A DNA stretch of 64,000 bases from Myxococcus hansupus. GTDB lineage: Bacteria > Myxococcota > Myxococcia > Myxococcales > Myxococcaceae. The notes under the pieces were generated by a model, which ran no database searches, had not been told where the DNA came from, and worked only from the letters and a program-made list of their open reading frames with translations. Positions within the stretch are counted from its first letter, which is position 1. Each line of letters opens with the position of its first letter. Both the position numbers and the translations under genes were made by a program. Positions 28,040 to 35,708 of the stretch are shown one piece after another. The DNA lies in NCBI RefSeq assembly GCF_000280925.3, contig NZ_CP012109.1, positions 1,302,001 through 1,366,000 of the forward strand, in the 5' to 3' direction.

Positions 28040-28806
28040 TTCGCGAATTGGGTGCACTCACGCTCAATGGTTTTCGTGAGGCCCGGCGCAATCGCGTCAG
28101 TGTCGTCGTCGCGGTGTTCACCCTGGGGTTGTTGCTGTCCTCCACGCTCGTCACCGATGTGACGGTCTACACGTTCCAGCGAGTCATGTCGGACGTGGGG
28201 CTGGGGGCGATGTGCCTCACCCTGGTGCTCCTGGCCATCTTCTTGTCCAGTGGCCTGCTCAGCAGGGAAATTGAGCGGCGAACCATCTTCCTCGTGGTGT
28301 CGAAGCCGGTGTCTCGCGCGCTGTTCATCGTCGGGAGATTGGCGGGGAACATGCTGACGCTCGCGGTGCTGCTGCTGATGATGTCCGCGGTATTCTTCTC
28401 GCAGGTGGCGCTCTACGGCCTGCCCGTCACGCCGCCGCAGCTCGTCGCGGCAGGCATGCTCTGGGTGGAGTTGCTCGTCATCTCCGCCGTGGGCTTCGCC
28501 ATGTCGAGCTTCGCCAGCCAGTTGGTGTCCGCGGTGGTGACGACGGGCGTCTACTTCGCGGGCCACCTGTCGGCGGACATCTACACCCTGGCGGGGCGCT
28601 CGAGTTCCGTGGTCATCCAATGGCTCGGGAAGGGCATCTACTACCTGCTGCCCAACCTGGCCCGGCTCAACTTCCGCCCCCAAGCTTCCTATGAGCTGAT
28701 GACACCGGCCGTGGACATCGCGAAGTCGGCGGCCTATGGAGTCGGCTATGCCGGGGTGATGGTGGCGCTCGCCGTCTTCATCTTCAGCCGACGCGACTTC
28801 AAGTAG
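28036..28806 (+). CDS. pilI: ABC-2 type permease PilI
   Basis: A 256-residue inner-membrane protein with about six hydrophobic helices (VSVVVAVFTLGLLLSSTLV, GLGAMCLTLVLLAIFLSSGLL, MLTLAVLLLMMSAVFF, LVISAVGFAMSSFAS and others). The motif SREIERRTIFLVVSKPVSR between helices 2 and 3 is typical of ABC-2 permeases. The ATG overlaps the pilH stop (ATGA), so the two subunits are co-translated. It is followed 9 nt later by pilD. Confidence 0.93.
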   Translation: MIRELGALTLNGFREARRNRVSVVVAVFTLGLLLSSTLVTDVTVYTFQRVMSDVGLGAMCLTLVLLAIFLSSGLLSREIERRTIFLVVSKPVSRALFIVGRLAGNMLTLAVLLLMMSAVFFSQVALYGLPVTPPQLVAAGMLWVELLVISAVGFAMSSFASQLVSAVVTTGVYFAGHLSADIYTLAGRSSSVVIQWLGKGIYYLLPNLARLNFRPQASYELMTPAVDIAKSAAYGVGYAGVMVALAVFIFSRRDFK

Positions 28807-28815
28807 AGGTTTCCA

Positions 28816-29811
28816 GTGGAAGGCTTCTTCGCTGCCTGGCTGTTCGTCACAGGCTTGGTGGTGGGTAGTTTCCTCAACGTCGTCATCGCTCGCGTCCCTG
28901 AGGGACTGAGCATCGTTCGTCCCCGCTCGCGTTGCCCGAAGTGTGGGCACGTCATTGCCTGGTACGAGAACATCCCCGTCGTGTCGTGGTTGGCGCTCCG
29001 TGCCCGGTGTAGCGGTTGCGGTACGCCCATCTCCGCGCGCTACCCGATGGTGGAAGTTCTCACTGGGTTGCTCTACTTCGCGTGCCTGCGCCGCTTCGGG
29101 TGGACCTACGAGCTGGTTCCCGCGCTGGTGCTCGTCACCTTGTTGGTGCCGCTCACCTTCATCGACCTGGACCACTGGATTCTGCCCTTCTCGCTGACGC
29201 TGCCGGGCATCGCCGCGGGCGTGTTGCTCGCGATACCTCGCGGGGGAGATGCGTTGCTGGCCGCGGTGATTGGCGCGGCGGGAGGCTTCCTGGCGTTTCG
29301 GCTGATGGAGTACGTGGGCTGGAAGGTCTTCAAGAAAGAGGCGCTCGGAGCAGGGGACAAGTACCTCGTCGCGATGCTCGGGGCGTTTCTCTCCTGGCAT
29401 GCGCTGCTCGGCATCCTCTTTCTCGCCTCGCTCCAAGGCGCGGTCGTTGGCAGCCTGATGCTGGCGCTGACGGGGCGTGCTGGCCCTGCGAGTGATGCGC
29501 CCGGCGATTCGGAGACGCCGGAACCCACGGATGTCGCGGTGGATCCCGAGCCCACGATGACCTGGGACTTCACCAGGTCGGGGCTCCCGCTGTGGAAGCG
29601 GCTGCTGCTCTTCCCGGTGTGTTTGTTGTTTCAGCCCATCCCCGACGCGCCTCTGGATGAGGAGGGCGAGGAAGAAGAGTGGGTGCCGGGGCCCACCAAC
29701 ATTCCCTTCGGTCCCTGGCTTGCCCTGGCCGGCCTGGAGGTCATGCTGCTCGGTCCCTGGTTGGGGTCGGTGCTGCCGTCCAACATGGCATTGTTGTTGG
29801 GCGCTGGGTGA
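28816..29811 (+). CDS. pilD: Prepilin peptidase / N-methyltransferase PilD
   Basis: A 331-residue polytopic aspartyl protease of the inner membrane that cleaves the pilin leader and methylates the new N-terminus. It starts with GTG 28816. The zinc-binding domain has two CxxC pairs (CPKCGHVIAWYENIP and CSGCG). The catalytic aspartates are in FIDLDHWILP and GAGDKYLVAML. At about residues 225-300 it has an unusual acidic, Pro-rich insertion followed by hydrophobic segments near the C-terminus, which makes it longer than most prepilin peptidases (~270-290). Its last codons overlap the pilS2 start (GTGA). Confidence 0.96.
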   Translation: MEGFFAAWLFVTGLVVGSFLNVVIARVPEGLSIVRPRSRCPKCGHVIAWYENIPVVSWLALRARCSGCGTPISARYPMVEVLTGLLYFACLRRFGWTYELVPALVLVTLLVPLTFIDLDHWILPFSLTLPGIAAGVLLAIPRGGDALLAAVIGAAGGFLAFRLMEYVGWKVFKKEALGAGDKYLVAMLGAFLSWHALLGILFLASLQGAVVGSLMLALTGRAGPASDAPGDSETPEPTDVAVDPEPTMTWDFTRSGLPLWKRLLLFPVCLLFQPIPDAPLDEEGEEEEWVPGPTNIPFGPWLALAGLEVMLLGPWLGSVLPSNMALLLGAG

Positions 29812-30929
29812 AGTGGCGCATCGCCAGCGTGGCGTTCTTGTTGGGCTCGCTATCGACGGGGCTCACCTGGCTGTCGGTTCAGCCCGTGCTCATCCAGCTT
29901 CTGGACGTGGTTCGTCGGCTCGCGCCCGCGGCAAGCCCTGAAGCGGAGACCCTCGCGAAGGTGCGGGCGTTGCTGCCCCTGGCGCTCGGGTTGGACCTGG
30001 TGGCGCTCACGGTGCTGGCCTACGTCGTCTTGGACTTCACGGTGGGACGACCGTTGCGCCGTACCGAGGCCGTGGTGGAGCAGTTCGGCCGGCTGGAGTT
30101 GGACGCCCAGTTGGTGCCCACGGAAGGGGGGCCGCTGTTGACCCGCATGCAGAGCGCGTTGCGCCGCATGGCGGAGGCGCTTCGCGCGGAGCAGGGGCTC
30201 ACCCGCTCTCAGATGGCGTCCCTTCGTGAGGCCAACGCTCGGCTGGCTCGCGTCCAAACGGAACTGGTGGCTTCAGAGCGGCTGGCCATGGTCGGCAGGT
30301 TGGCGGCGGGTGTGGCGCATGAGGTGGGCAATCCCCTGTCTGGCATCCTCGGATACCTGTCGCTGGCTCGGGGCAAGGCGACCACGCCCGAGCTCAAGGA
30401 CTACCTGGACCGCACCGAGTTCGAGGTACAGCGAATCGACCGTATCATCAGGGGGCTCCTGGACCTGGGCCGTCCCACTACGCCCGCGCTGGAGCCTGTG
30501 GAGGTGGGGGCGGTGGTGGAGACGTGCGTCCGGCTGGTGCGGGCCTCGCCAGAGTTGGCCCATGTGACGGTGACCGTGGAGCTCGAGCCTGGGGTGGTGG
30601 CGCGGGCAGACGCGGGGCCACTGTCTCAAATCGTCATCAACCTGTTGCTCAACGCCGCCCAGGCCATGGAGGGCAAGGGGCAGGTGCGTGTGTCCGTCCT
30701 GACTGTGGAGGGCGAGGTCCAGGTCCAGGTCCACGACGCGGGGCCTGGCATTCCCTCCGATATCATGCCGCGCTTGTTCGAGCCGTTCTTCACCACGAAA
30801 GGGCGGGATGGAACGGGGCTGGGGCTGGCGGTGTCCCAGCGCCTGGCCCAGGTCATTGGGGGGCGACTGACAGCGGAGAACCCTCCTACGGGCGGTGCTC
30901 GATTTACCGTCCACCTGCCGTCCACATGA
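29808..30929 (+). CDS. pilS2: Sensor histidine kinase PilS2
   Basis: A 373-residue kinase starting with GTG 29808, overlapping the pilD stop by 4 nt. Two transmembrane helices (IASVAFLLGSLSTGLTWL and ALGLDLVALTVLAYVVLDF) enclose a short periplasmic segment, then a HAMP-like linker (GRPLRRTEAVVEQFGRLE). The dimerisation domain has His171 in GVAHEVGNPLSGILGYLSL; the ATPase domain has NLLLNAAQAMEG and EPFFTTKGRDGTGLGLAVS. It is the partner of PilR2. In M. xanthus this pair co-regulates pilus motility by a path different from PilSR, as I recall. Confidence 0.93.
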   Translation: MKWRIASVAFLLGSLSTGLTWLSVQPVLIQLLDVVRRLAPAASPEAETLAKVRALLPLALGLDLVALTVLAYVVLDFTVGRPLRRTEAVVEQFGRLELDAQLVPTEGGPLLTRMQSALRRMAEALRAEQGLTRSQMASLREANARLARVQTELVASERLAMVGRLAAGVAHEVGNPLSGILGYLSLARGKATTPELKDYLDRTEFEVQRIDRIIRGLLDLGRPTTPALEPVEVGAVVETCVRLVRASPELAHVTVTVELEPGVVARADAGPLSQIVINLLLNAAQAMEGKGQVRVSVLTVEGEVQVQVHDAGPGIPSDIMPRLFEPFFTTKGRDGTGLGLAVSQRLAQVIGGRLTAENPPTGGARFTVHLPST

Positions 30930-31001
30930 GACGAGGGACACTTTAGGTGGTCGGGAGCTATCCGCTTCGCCTCCGCTGGGGGAAGATGCCCCCCAACGGT
31001 C

Positions 31002-32420
31002 ATGCCCCTGTTCCGTACGATTCTCGTCGCCGACGACGAGCCCTCCATTCGCCACATCCTCACGCTGGTGCTCACCGACCGCGGCTATGACGTGCGCGCG
31101 GTGTCGGACGGGGACGAGGCACTGCGGGAGCTGGCCGCACGGGACTATGACGTCCTTCTCTGCGACGTCCGCATGCCGAAGAAGCAGGGCCTTGTCGTCT
31201 TGCGCGAGGCGCTGGCAGCGCATCCAGGGCTCACCGTGGTCGTGATGAGCGCCTACGGTTCACAAGAGCAGGCCCTGGAGGCTGTCGCCGGTGGCGCCTT
31301 CGATTACGTCCAGAAGCCCTTCAAACCGGACGAAATCGTCTTCGTGCTCCGCAAGGCGGAGGAGCGCGAGCGACTTCTCCGGGAGAACCGCAGGCTGAAG
31401 GAGGCCAGCCTTCCTTCCGCGCCGGAAGGCCACATCCTGGGGTCCAGTCCCTCGCTTCAGGCCGTGCTCCGGCAGGTGTCACGCCTGGCCCCGGTGGACA
31501 CCACCGTGCTCATCAGCGGTGAGAGTGGCACCGGCAAGGAGCTCATCGCACGCGAACTCCATTCGCGCAGCCCTCGGGCCGCGATGCCCTTCGTGGCCGT
31601 CAATTGCGGCGCTTTCCCCTCGGGCCTCATCGAGAGCGAACTGTTCGGCCACGCCAAGGGCGCATTCACGGATGCGCGCACCGCCAAGCGGGGGCTCTTC
31701 GCGGAAGCGGACGGGGGCACGCTCTTCCTGGACGAAGTGGGGGAGTTGCCGCTCGCGGCCCAGGTGAAGCTGCTGCGCGTGCTTCAAGAGGGGGAGATTC
31801 GGCCGGTGGGAGAGAACCGGGTCGAGAAGGTGGACGTGCGCGTGGTCGCGGCCACCTTGCGGGATCTTGGGCGATTGGTGGAGAAGGGTGAGTTCCGGGA
31901 GGACCTCTACTATCGCCTCAATGTGGTGAATTTGCGGGTGCCCCCCTTGCGTGAGCGGAGTGATGACGTCCCCCTCCTTGCCCGCACCTTCATCAGCCGC
32001 TTCAACCGGCAACTCAACCGCGACCCGCCGATTCAGGGGCTCGCTCCGGAAGCGGAGTCACTCCTGACTGCCTACGCGTGGCCTGGCAACGTGCGGGAGC
32101 TTGAGAACGCGATGGAGCGGGCGGTGCTGCTGGCGGATGGCCCGCAGATTCTCCCGTCCAACCTGCCCGATCGGCTGTGGGCCGCGCGCCCACCCGGACC
32201 CGTGGGAGGGCCGGCTCGAGTGGCGCTACAGGATGGTGGGGACCTGTCGCTCAAGCGGGCCATCCGGGAGATGGAGGAGTCCTACATCCGGGCGGCCCTG
32301 CGAAAGACGAAGGGGAACCGCACCCGGGCGGCGGAGTTGCTGGACATCAGCCACAGGGCGCTCCTCTACAAGATCAAGGAGTTCGGCATCGACCCGGACG
32401 CCGAGGCGGAGCAGGGCTGA
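31002..32420 (+). CDS. pilR2: Sigma-54-dependent response regulator PilR2
   Basis: A 472-residue NtrC-type regulator. The receiver domain has [12 protein letters not shown] and the acceptor Asp in [10 protein letters not shown]. The AAA+ domain has [15 protein letters not shown] and Walker [11 protein letters not shown]. The sigma-54 contact loop reads GAFTDA, not the canonical GAFTGA. The C-terminal helix-turn-helix is [22 protein letters not shown]. It lies 72 nt after pilS2. The G-to-D change in the contact loop occurs in some natural activators, so loss of sigma-54 contact should not be assumed. Confidence 0.93.
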   Translation: MPLFRTILVADDEPSIRHILTLVLTDRGYDVRAVSDGDEALRELAARDYDVLLCDVRMPKKQGLVVLREALAAHPGLTVVVMSAYGSQEQALEAVAGGAFDYVQKPFKPDEIVFVLRKAEERERLLRENRRLKEASLPSAPEGHILGSSPSLQAVLRQVSRLAPVDTTVLISGESGTGKELIARELHSRSPRAAMPFVAVNCGAFPSGLIESELFGHAKGAFTDARTAKRGLFAEADGGTLFLDEVGELPLAAQVKLLRVLQEGEIRPVGENRVEKVDVRVVAATLRDLGRLVEKGEFREDLYYRLNVVNLRVPPLRERSDDVPLLARTFISRFNRQLNRDPPIQGLAPEAESLLTAYAWPGNVRELENAMERAVLLADGPQILPSNLPDRLWAARPPGPVGGPARVALQDGGDLSLKRAIREMEESYIRAALRKTKGNRTRAAELLDISHRALLYKIKEFGIDPDAEAEQG

Positions 32421-32623
32421 GGGAAACGGTGGTGTGTTCCCGCCGGATTTGACGGAACGCGCCGGAGGCCGGAAAATCGGGCCTCAGCGGCGGTGTTGAG
32501 GGGCCCGGCGCGGTGTTGGTGGTGCGAGGCTCCCGTCCGTCAGGAGGGCAGGCGGGCTCCAGGCACTTTTTAGGAGGGGTTGACGGCCAGTGCTACGCTG
32601 GCTGCCTCTCGACGGAGTCACGC

Positions 32624-33706
32624 ATGGCGAAGGGCAAACTGGTACTCGGCCTGGATATCGGATCGACGTCCATCAAGATGATTCTCCTCAAGGAGCAGCG
32701 CAAGCGAGGCGAGGTCGGCTTCGCGCTGCACAGCTTCGGAATGAAGCCGCTCCCTCCGGAGGCCATCGTTGATGGGGCGCTGATGAATTCCACGGCCATC
32801 GTCCAGGCCGTGCAGGACCTGATGTCCGAGCTGAAGGTGAAGGGCAAGGACGTCGCCATCGGCGTGTCCGGCCACTCGGTCATCATCAAGAAGATTCAGA
32901 TGCCCCGCATGTCCCAGGACGAGCTCGAGGAGAGCATCCAGTGGGAGGCGGAGCAGTACATCCCGTTCGATGTGAAGGACGTGAACATCGACACGCAGAT
33001 TCTCGACGGCGGCGGCAACGATGCCACCGGCCAGATGGACGTGCTGCTGGTCGCCGCCAAGAAGGACATGATCAACGACTACACCACGGTGGTCTCCGAG
33101 GCGGGGCTTGCACCGGTGGTCGTGGACGTGGACGCCTTCGCCGTCCAGAACATGTTCTCCGTCAACTACGACGTGCCCGAGCGCGAGACGGTGGTCCTCA
33201 TCAACGCCGGCGCCTCGGTGGTGAACATCAACATCATCTCCAACGGCGCGACGGTGTTCACCCGTGACGTCACCATCGGTGGCAACCAGTTCACCGAGGA
33301 GATTCAGAAGCAGCTCAACGTCTCCTACGAGGAGGCCGAGGCCCTGAAGATTGGTGGCAACGGCTCGGACGCGGATGCCGTGGTGCCGCAGGACGTGGAG
33401 CGGGTGCTCTCCAGCGTGGCCGAGCAGGTGGCGGGCGAAATCCAGCGCTCCCTCGACTTCTACGCGGGCACCGCCGCTGACTCGAACTTCAGCAAGGTCT
33501 ACCTGTCGGGTGGCACCGCGAAGATTCCCGCGCTGTTCAAGACCATCGAGGCCCGCACGGGCGTGCCGGTGGAGATTCTCAACCCCTTCCGCAAGATCGA
33601 AGTGGACAACCGCAAGTTCGACCCCGCGTTCATCATGGACGTGGCGCCCATGGCCGCGGTGGCCGTGGGACTGGCGCTGCGGCGCCCGGGCGACAAGCTG
33701 GCCTGA
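32624..33706 (+). CDS. pilM: Type IV pilus assembly protein PilM
   Basis: A 360-residue actin-like ATPase-fold protein on the cytoplasmic face of the inner membrane. It binds the PilN tail and connects the inner complex to the motors. The start at 32624 (MAKGKLVLGLDIGSTSIKMILLK) gives the classic PilM N-terminus; the longer in-frame extension has no support. Family blocks are visible: GVSGHSVIIKKIQMPRM, WEAEQYIPFD, LINAGASVVNINI and YLSGGTAKIPALF. It opens the pilMNOPQ cluster, 203 bp after pilR2. Confidence 0.97.
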   Translation: MAKGKLVLGLDIGSTSIKMILLKEQRKRGEVGFALHSFGMKPLPPEAIVDGALMNSTAIVQAVQDLMSELKVKGKDVAIGVSGHSVIIKKIQMPRMSQDELEESIQWEAEQYIPFDVKDVNIDTQILDGGGNDATGQMDVLLVAAKKDMINDYTTVVSEAGLAPVVVDVDAFAVQNMFSVNYDVPERETVVLINAGASVVNINIISNGATVFTRDVTIGGNQFTEEIQKQLNVSYEEAEALKIGGNGSDADAVVPQDVERVLSSVAEQVAGEIQRSLDFYAGTAADSNFSKVYLSGGTAKIPALFKTIEARTGVPVEILNPFRKIEVDNRKFDPAFIMDVAPMAAVAVGLALRRPGDKLA

Positions 33707-33733
33707 TCCGTCCACCCTCTGGAGACGACGCAC

Positions 33734-34411
33734 ATGATGATTCGCATCAACCTGCTGCCCGTCCGGGCGGTGAAGAAGCGGGAAATGGGCCGGCAGGTGC
33801 TGGTCCTCTTCGCGATGGTCCTGCTGGGCGCCGGCGTGGGCAATTACTTCTGGTATGCCGACCGGGACGGCGAGCTGAAGGCTCAGCAACGCGCCGTGGC
33901 CACGACCCGCACGAAGATCGCCGAGCTGGAGAAGATCATCGGCGAGGTCACGAACATCAACACCCGCAAGGCCGAGGTGGAGAAGAAGCTGGCCGTGTTG
34001 GACTCCTTGCGCAAAGGGCGCAACGGCCCGGTGCGCATGCTGGACGCGCTCGCTTCCGCCACGCCCAAGAAGGTCTGGGTGAGGACCTTCACCGAAGCCA
34101 ACAACGCGGTGTCCATTGATGGCTCGGCGGTGAGCCACGACGAGGTCGCGGAGTTCATGCGCGGGCTCAACGGGGTGGTGTGGACCCCCAAGGGCATGGG
34201 ACGTCTGGTGGATCAGCGCCGAGAGACTCAGACGTCGCGCGTGGAGTTGCTGACCACGGACGCGACCATCGAGGAGTTCCCGGCCACCCAGGTGACGCCC
34301 TTCTTCACGAGCATTGACCTGACCAGCGCGACGCAGAAGGTGGACGCGCAAGCGGCCTCGGTCCCGTTGGTCGAGTTCAAGATCACCCTGTCCGCCAACT
34401 ACTCCATCTGA
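33734..34411 (+). CDS. pilN: Type IV pilus assembly protein PilN
   Basis: A 225-residue inner-membrane protein. The conserved PilM-binding tail is IRINLLPVR at residues 3-11, followed by one transmembrane helix (VLVLFAMVLLGAGVGNYFW), a coiled coil (ATTRTKIAELEKIIGEV) and a ferredoxin-like periplasmic domain. It pairs with PilO. The gene is 27 nt after pilM and 15 nt before pilO. It is longer than Pseudomonas or Neisseria PilN (~200). Confidence 0.96.
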   Translation: MMIRINLLPVRAVKKREMGRQVLVLFAMVLLGAGVGNYFWYADRDGELKAQQRAVATTRTKIAELEKIIGEVTNINTRKAEVEKKLAVLDSLRKGRNGPVRMLDALASATPKKVWVRTFTEANNAVSIDGSAVSHDEVAEFMRGLNGVVWTPKGMGRLVDQRRETQTSRVELLTTDATIEEFPATQVTPFFTSIDLTSATQKVDAQAASVPLVEFKITLSANYSI

Positions 34412-34426
34412 AGAAGGCCCAACGCC

Positions 34427-35041
34427 ATGGACAAATATCTGGATCAGTTCGTCAAGGCGCCTCCGGCCACGAAGTTCGGAGGACTGGCCTTCGTGGTGGT
34501 GCTGCTGACGGTCGGCAACTACTTCATGCTCATTCAACCGGCGGAGGACGGCATCAAGCAGCAGATGTCCCTGCGTCGGAAGCTGGACCTGGAGCTCGCG
34601 GAGAAGAGCGAGATCGCCCAGAACCTCAATGAGCGGCGCCGCGAGATGGACGTGCTCGAGCAGAAGCTCGCAGAGGCTCTGACCGAGCTTCCCGAGAAGC
34701 GAGACATCGAGGAGCTGCTCGCGCAGATCAACGACATCGGGAAGAAGACTGGACTGGAAATCTCCAGCGTGACGCCTGGCAAGGAGTCCGTCAGCGGTGG
34801 GGAGTTCTTCGCGCGCATCCCCATCAAGATGACGGTGAGCGGCAACTATCACGAGATCGCCATCTTCCTGCAGGAGATGGCGAGCATGCGCCGCATCGTC
34901 AACGTCAACAACATCAAGCTGGATGGAGCCGCACTCAAGAACGAGAAGCTCGTTCTCAAGAGCAGCTTCCAGGCGACGACGTTCCGGTTCGTCGAGCAGA
35001 AGAGTGCTGCGGGCTCGAAGACGGCGAACTCGAAGAAATAG
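34427..35041 (+). CDS. pilO: Type IV pilus assembly protein PilO
   Basis: A 204-residue inner-membrane protein: a short cytoplasmic tail, one transmembrane helix (FGGLAFVVVLLTVGNYFMLI), a long coiled coil (LELAEKSEIAQNLNERRREMDVLEQKL) and a periplasmic ferredoxin-like domain (GKKTGLEISSVTPG, IPIKMTVSGNYHEIAIFLQEMA). It dimerises with PilN and contacts PilP. Lys/Ser-rich residues end the protein. Confidence 0.96.
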   Translation: MDKYLDQFVKAPPATKFGGLAFVVVLLTVGNYFMLIQPAEDGIKQQMSLRRKLDLELAEKSEIAQNLNERRREMDVLEQKLAEALTELPEKRDIEELLAQINDIGKKTGLEISSVTPGKESVSGGEFFARIPIKMTVSGNYHEIAIFLQEMASMRRIVNVNNIKLDGAALKNEKLVLKSSFQATTFRFVEQKSAAGSKTANSKK

Positions 35042-35084
35042 AAACTTGATCCGCCCAAGAAGTAGGGCGACAAGGGGATTGAGG

Positions 35085-35651
35085 ATGAAGACGTTCAAGG
35101 CCACCATGACCACTGCCGTGCTTGCGCTGGCGATGACGGCTTGCGGCGACACGCCCATGCCGCCTCCCGTTGCCGCGAAGCCGGCGGCGGCAGCCGCGAA
35201 GCCGGCGGCTCCGAAAGAGGCCGCTCCAGCAGAAGCTCCGCAGGTGCCTGCGTACGTTTACCTGTATAACCCGGTGGGTAAACGGGATCCGTTCCGCAGC
35301 CCGTTGGAAGAGTTGGGGCCCGTGACGTCGAACCAGGTGGCCGCGTGCAACGAGCCGTTGTGCGCGTTCGACCTGGGCCAGTTGAAGCTGGTGGCTGTCG
35401 TCACGGGAGATGCCAACCCCATGGCGATGGTCGAGGACCCGGCGGGCCGGGGGCACATTGTTCGCCGGAACACCCGAATGGGGCGTCAGGGCGGCAAGGT
35501 GACGCAGATCCTTCGTGATTCCGTCACGGTGACCGAGGTGTTTTCGGGCAATGGCGAAATCATCAAGAACCCGGTGATGCTGCAACTGAAGCCCGATGCA
35601 AAGCAGGACCCCGCCTACAACATGATGACGGGCAAGAACTACGGGGAGTAG
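35085..35651 (+). CDS. pilP: Type IV pilus assembly lipoprotein PilP
   Basis: A 188-residue lipoprotein joining the PilNO inner-membrane complex to the PilQ secretin. I start at ATG 35085, preceded by AAGGGGATTGAGG. The signal peptide ends in the lipobox MTAC (Cys20 or so). An Ala/Pro/Lys-rich tether of about 45 residues spans the periplasm, then comes the family start YNPVGKRDPFRSP and the beta-sandwich domain with VAVVTGDANPMAMVEDPAGRGHIV. The long tether is typical for this group. Confidence 0.95.
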   Translation: MKTFKATMTTAVLALAMTACGDTPMPPPVAAKPAAAAAKPAAPKEAAPAEAPQVPAYVYLYNPVGKRDPFRSPLEELGPVTSNQVAACNEPLCAFDLGQLKLVAVVTGDANPMAMVEDPAGRGHIVRRNTRMGRQGGKVTQILRDSVTVTEVFSGNGEIIKNPVMLQLKPDAKQDPAYNMMTGKNYGE

Positions 35652-35708
35652 CGCCCTCTGAGGCGCTCCCGCGGGCGGTGGCCCGCTTCCAACTTGTTGA
35701 GGGGACGC

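Noticed and set aside
32577-32606. Possible promoter before pilM (TTGACG at 32580)
   Set aside because: No acceptable -10 element at 16-18 bp; only the -35-like hexamer is present.
32618-35158. 846-residue minus-strand open frame over pilM-N-O
   Set aside because: Antisense shadow of three conserved genes; composition is typical of GC-bias frames.
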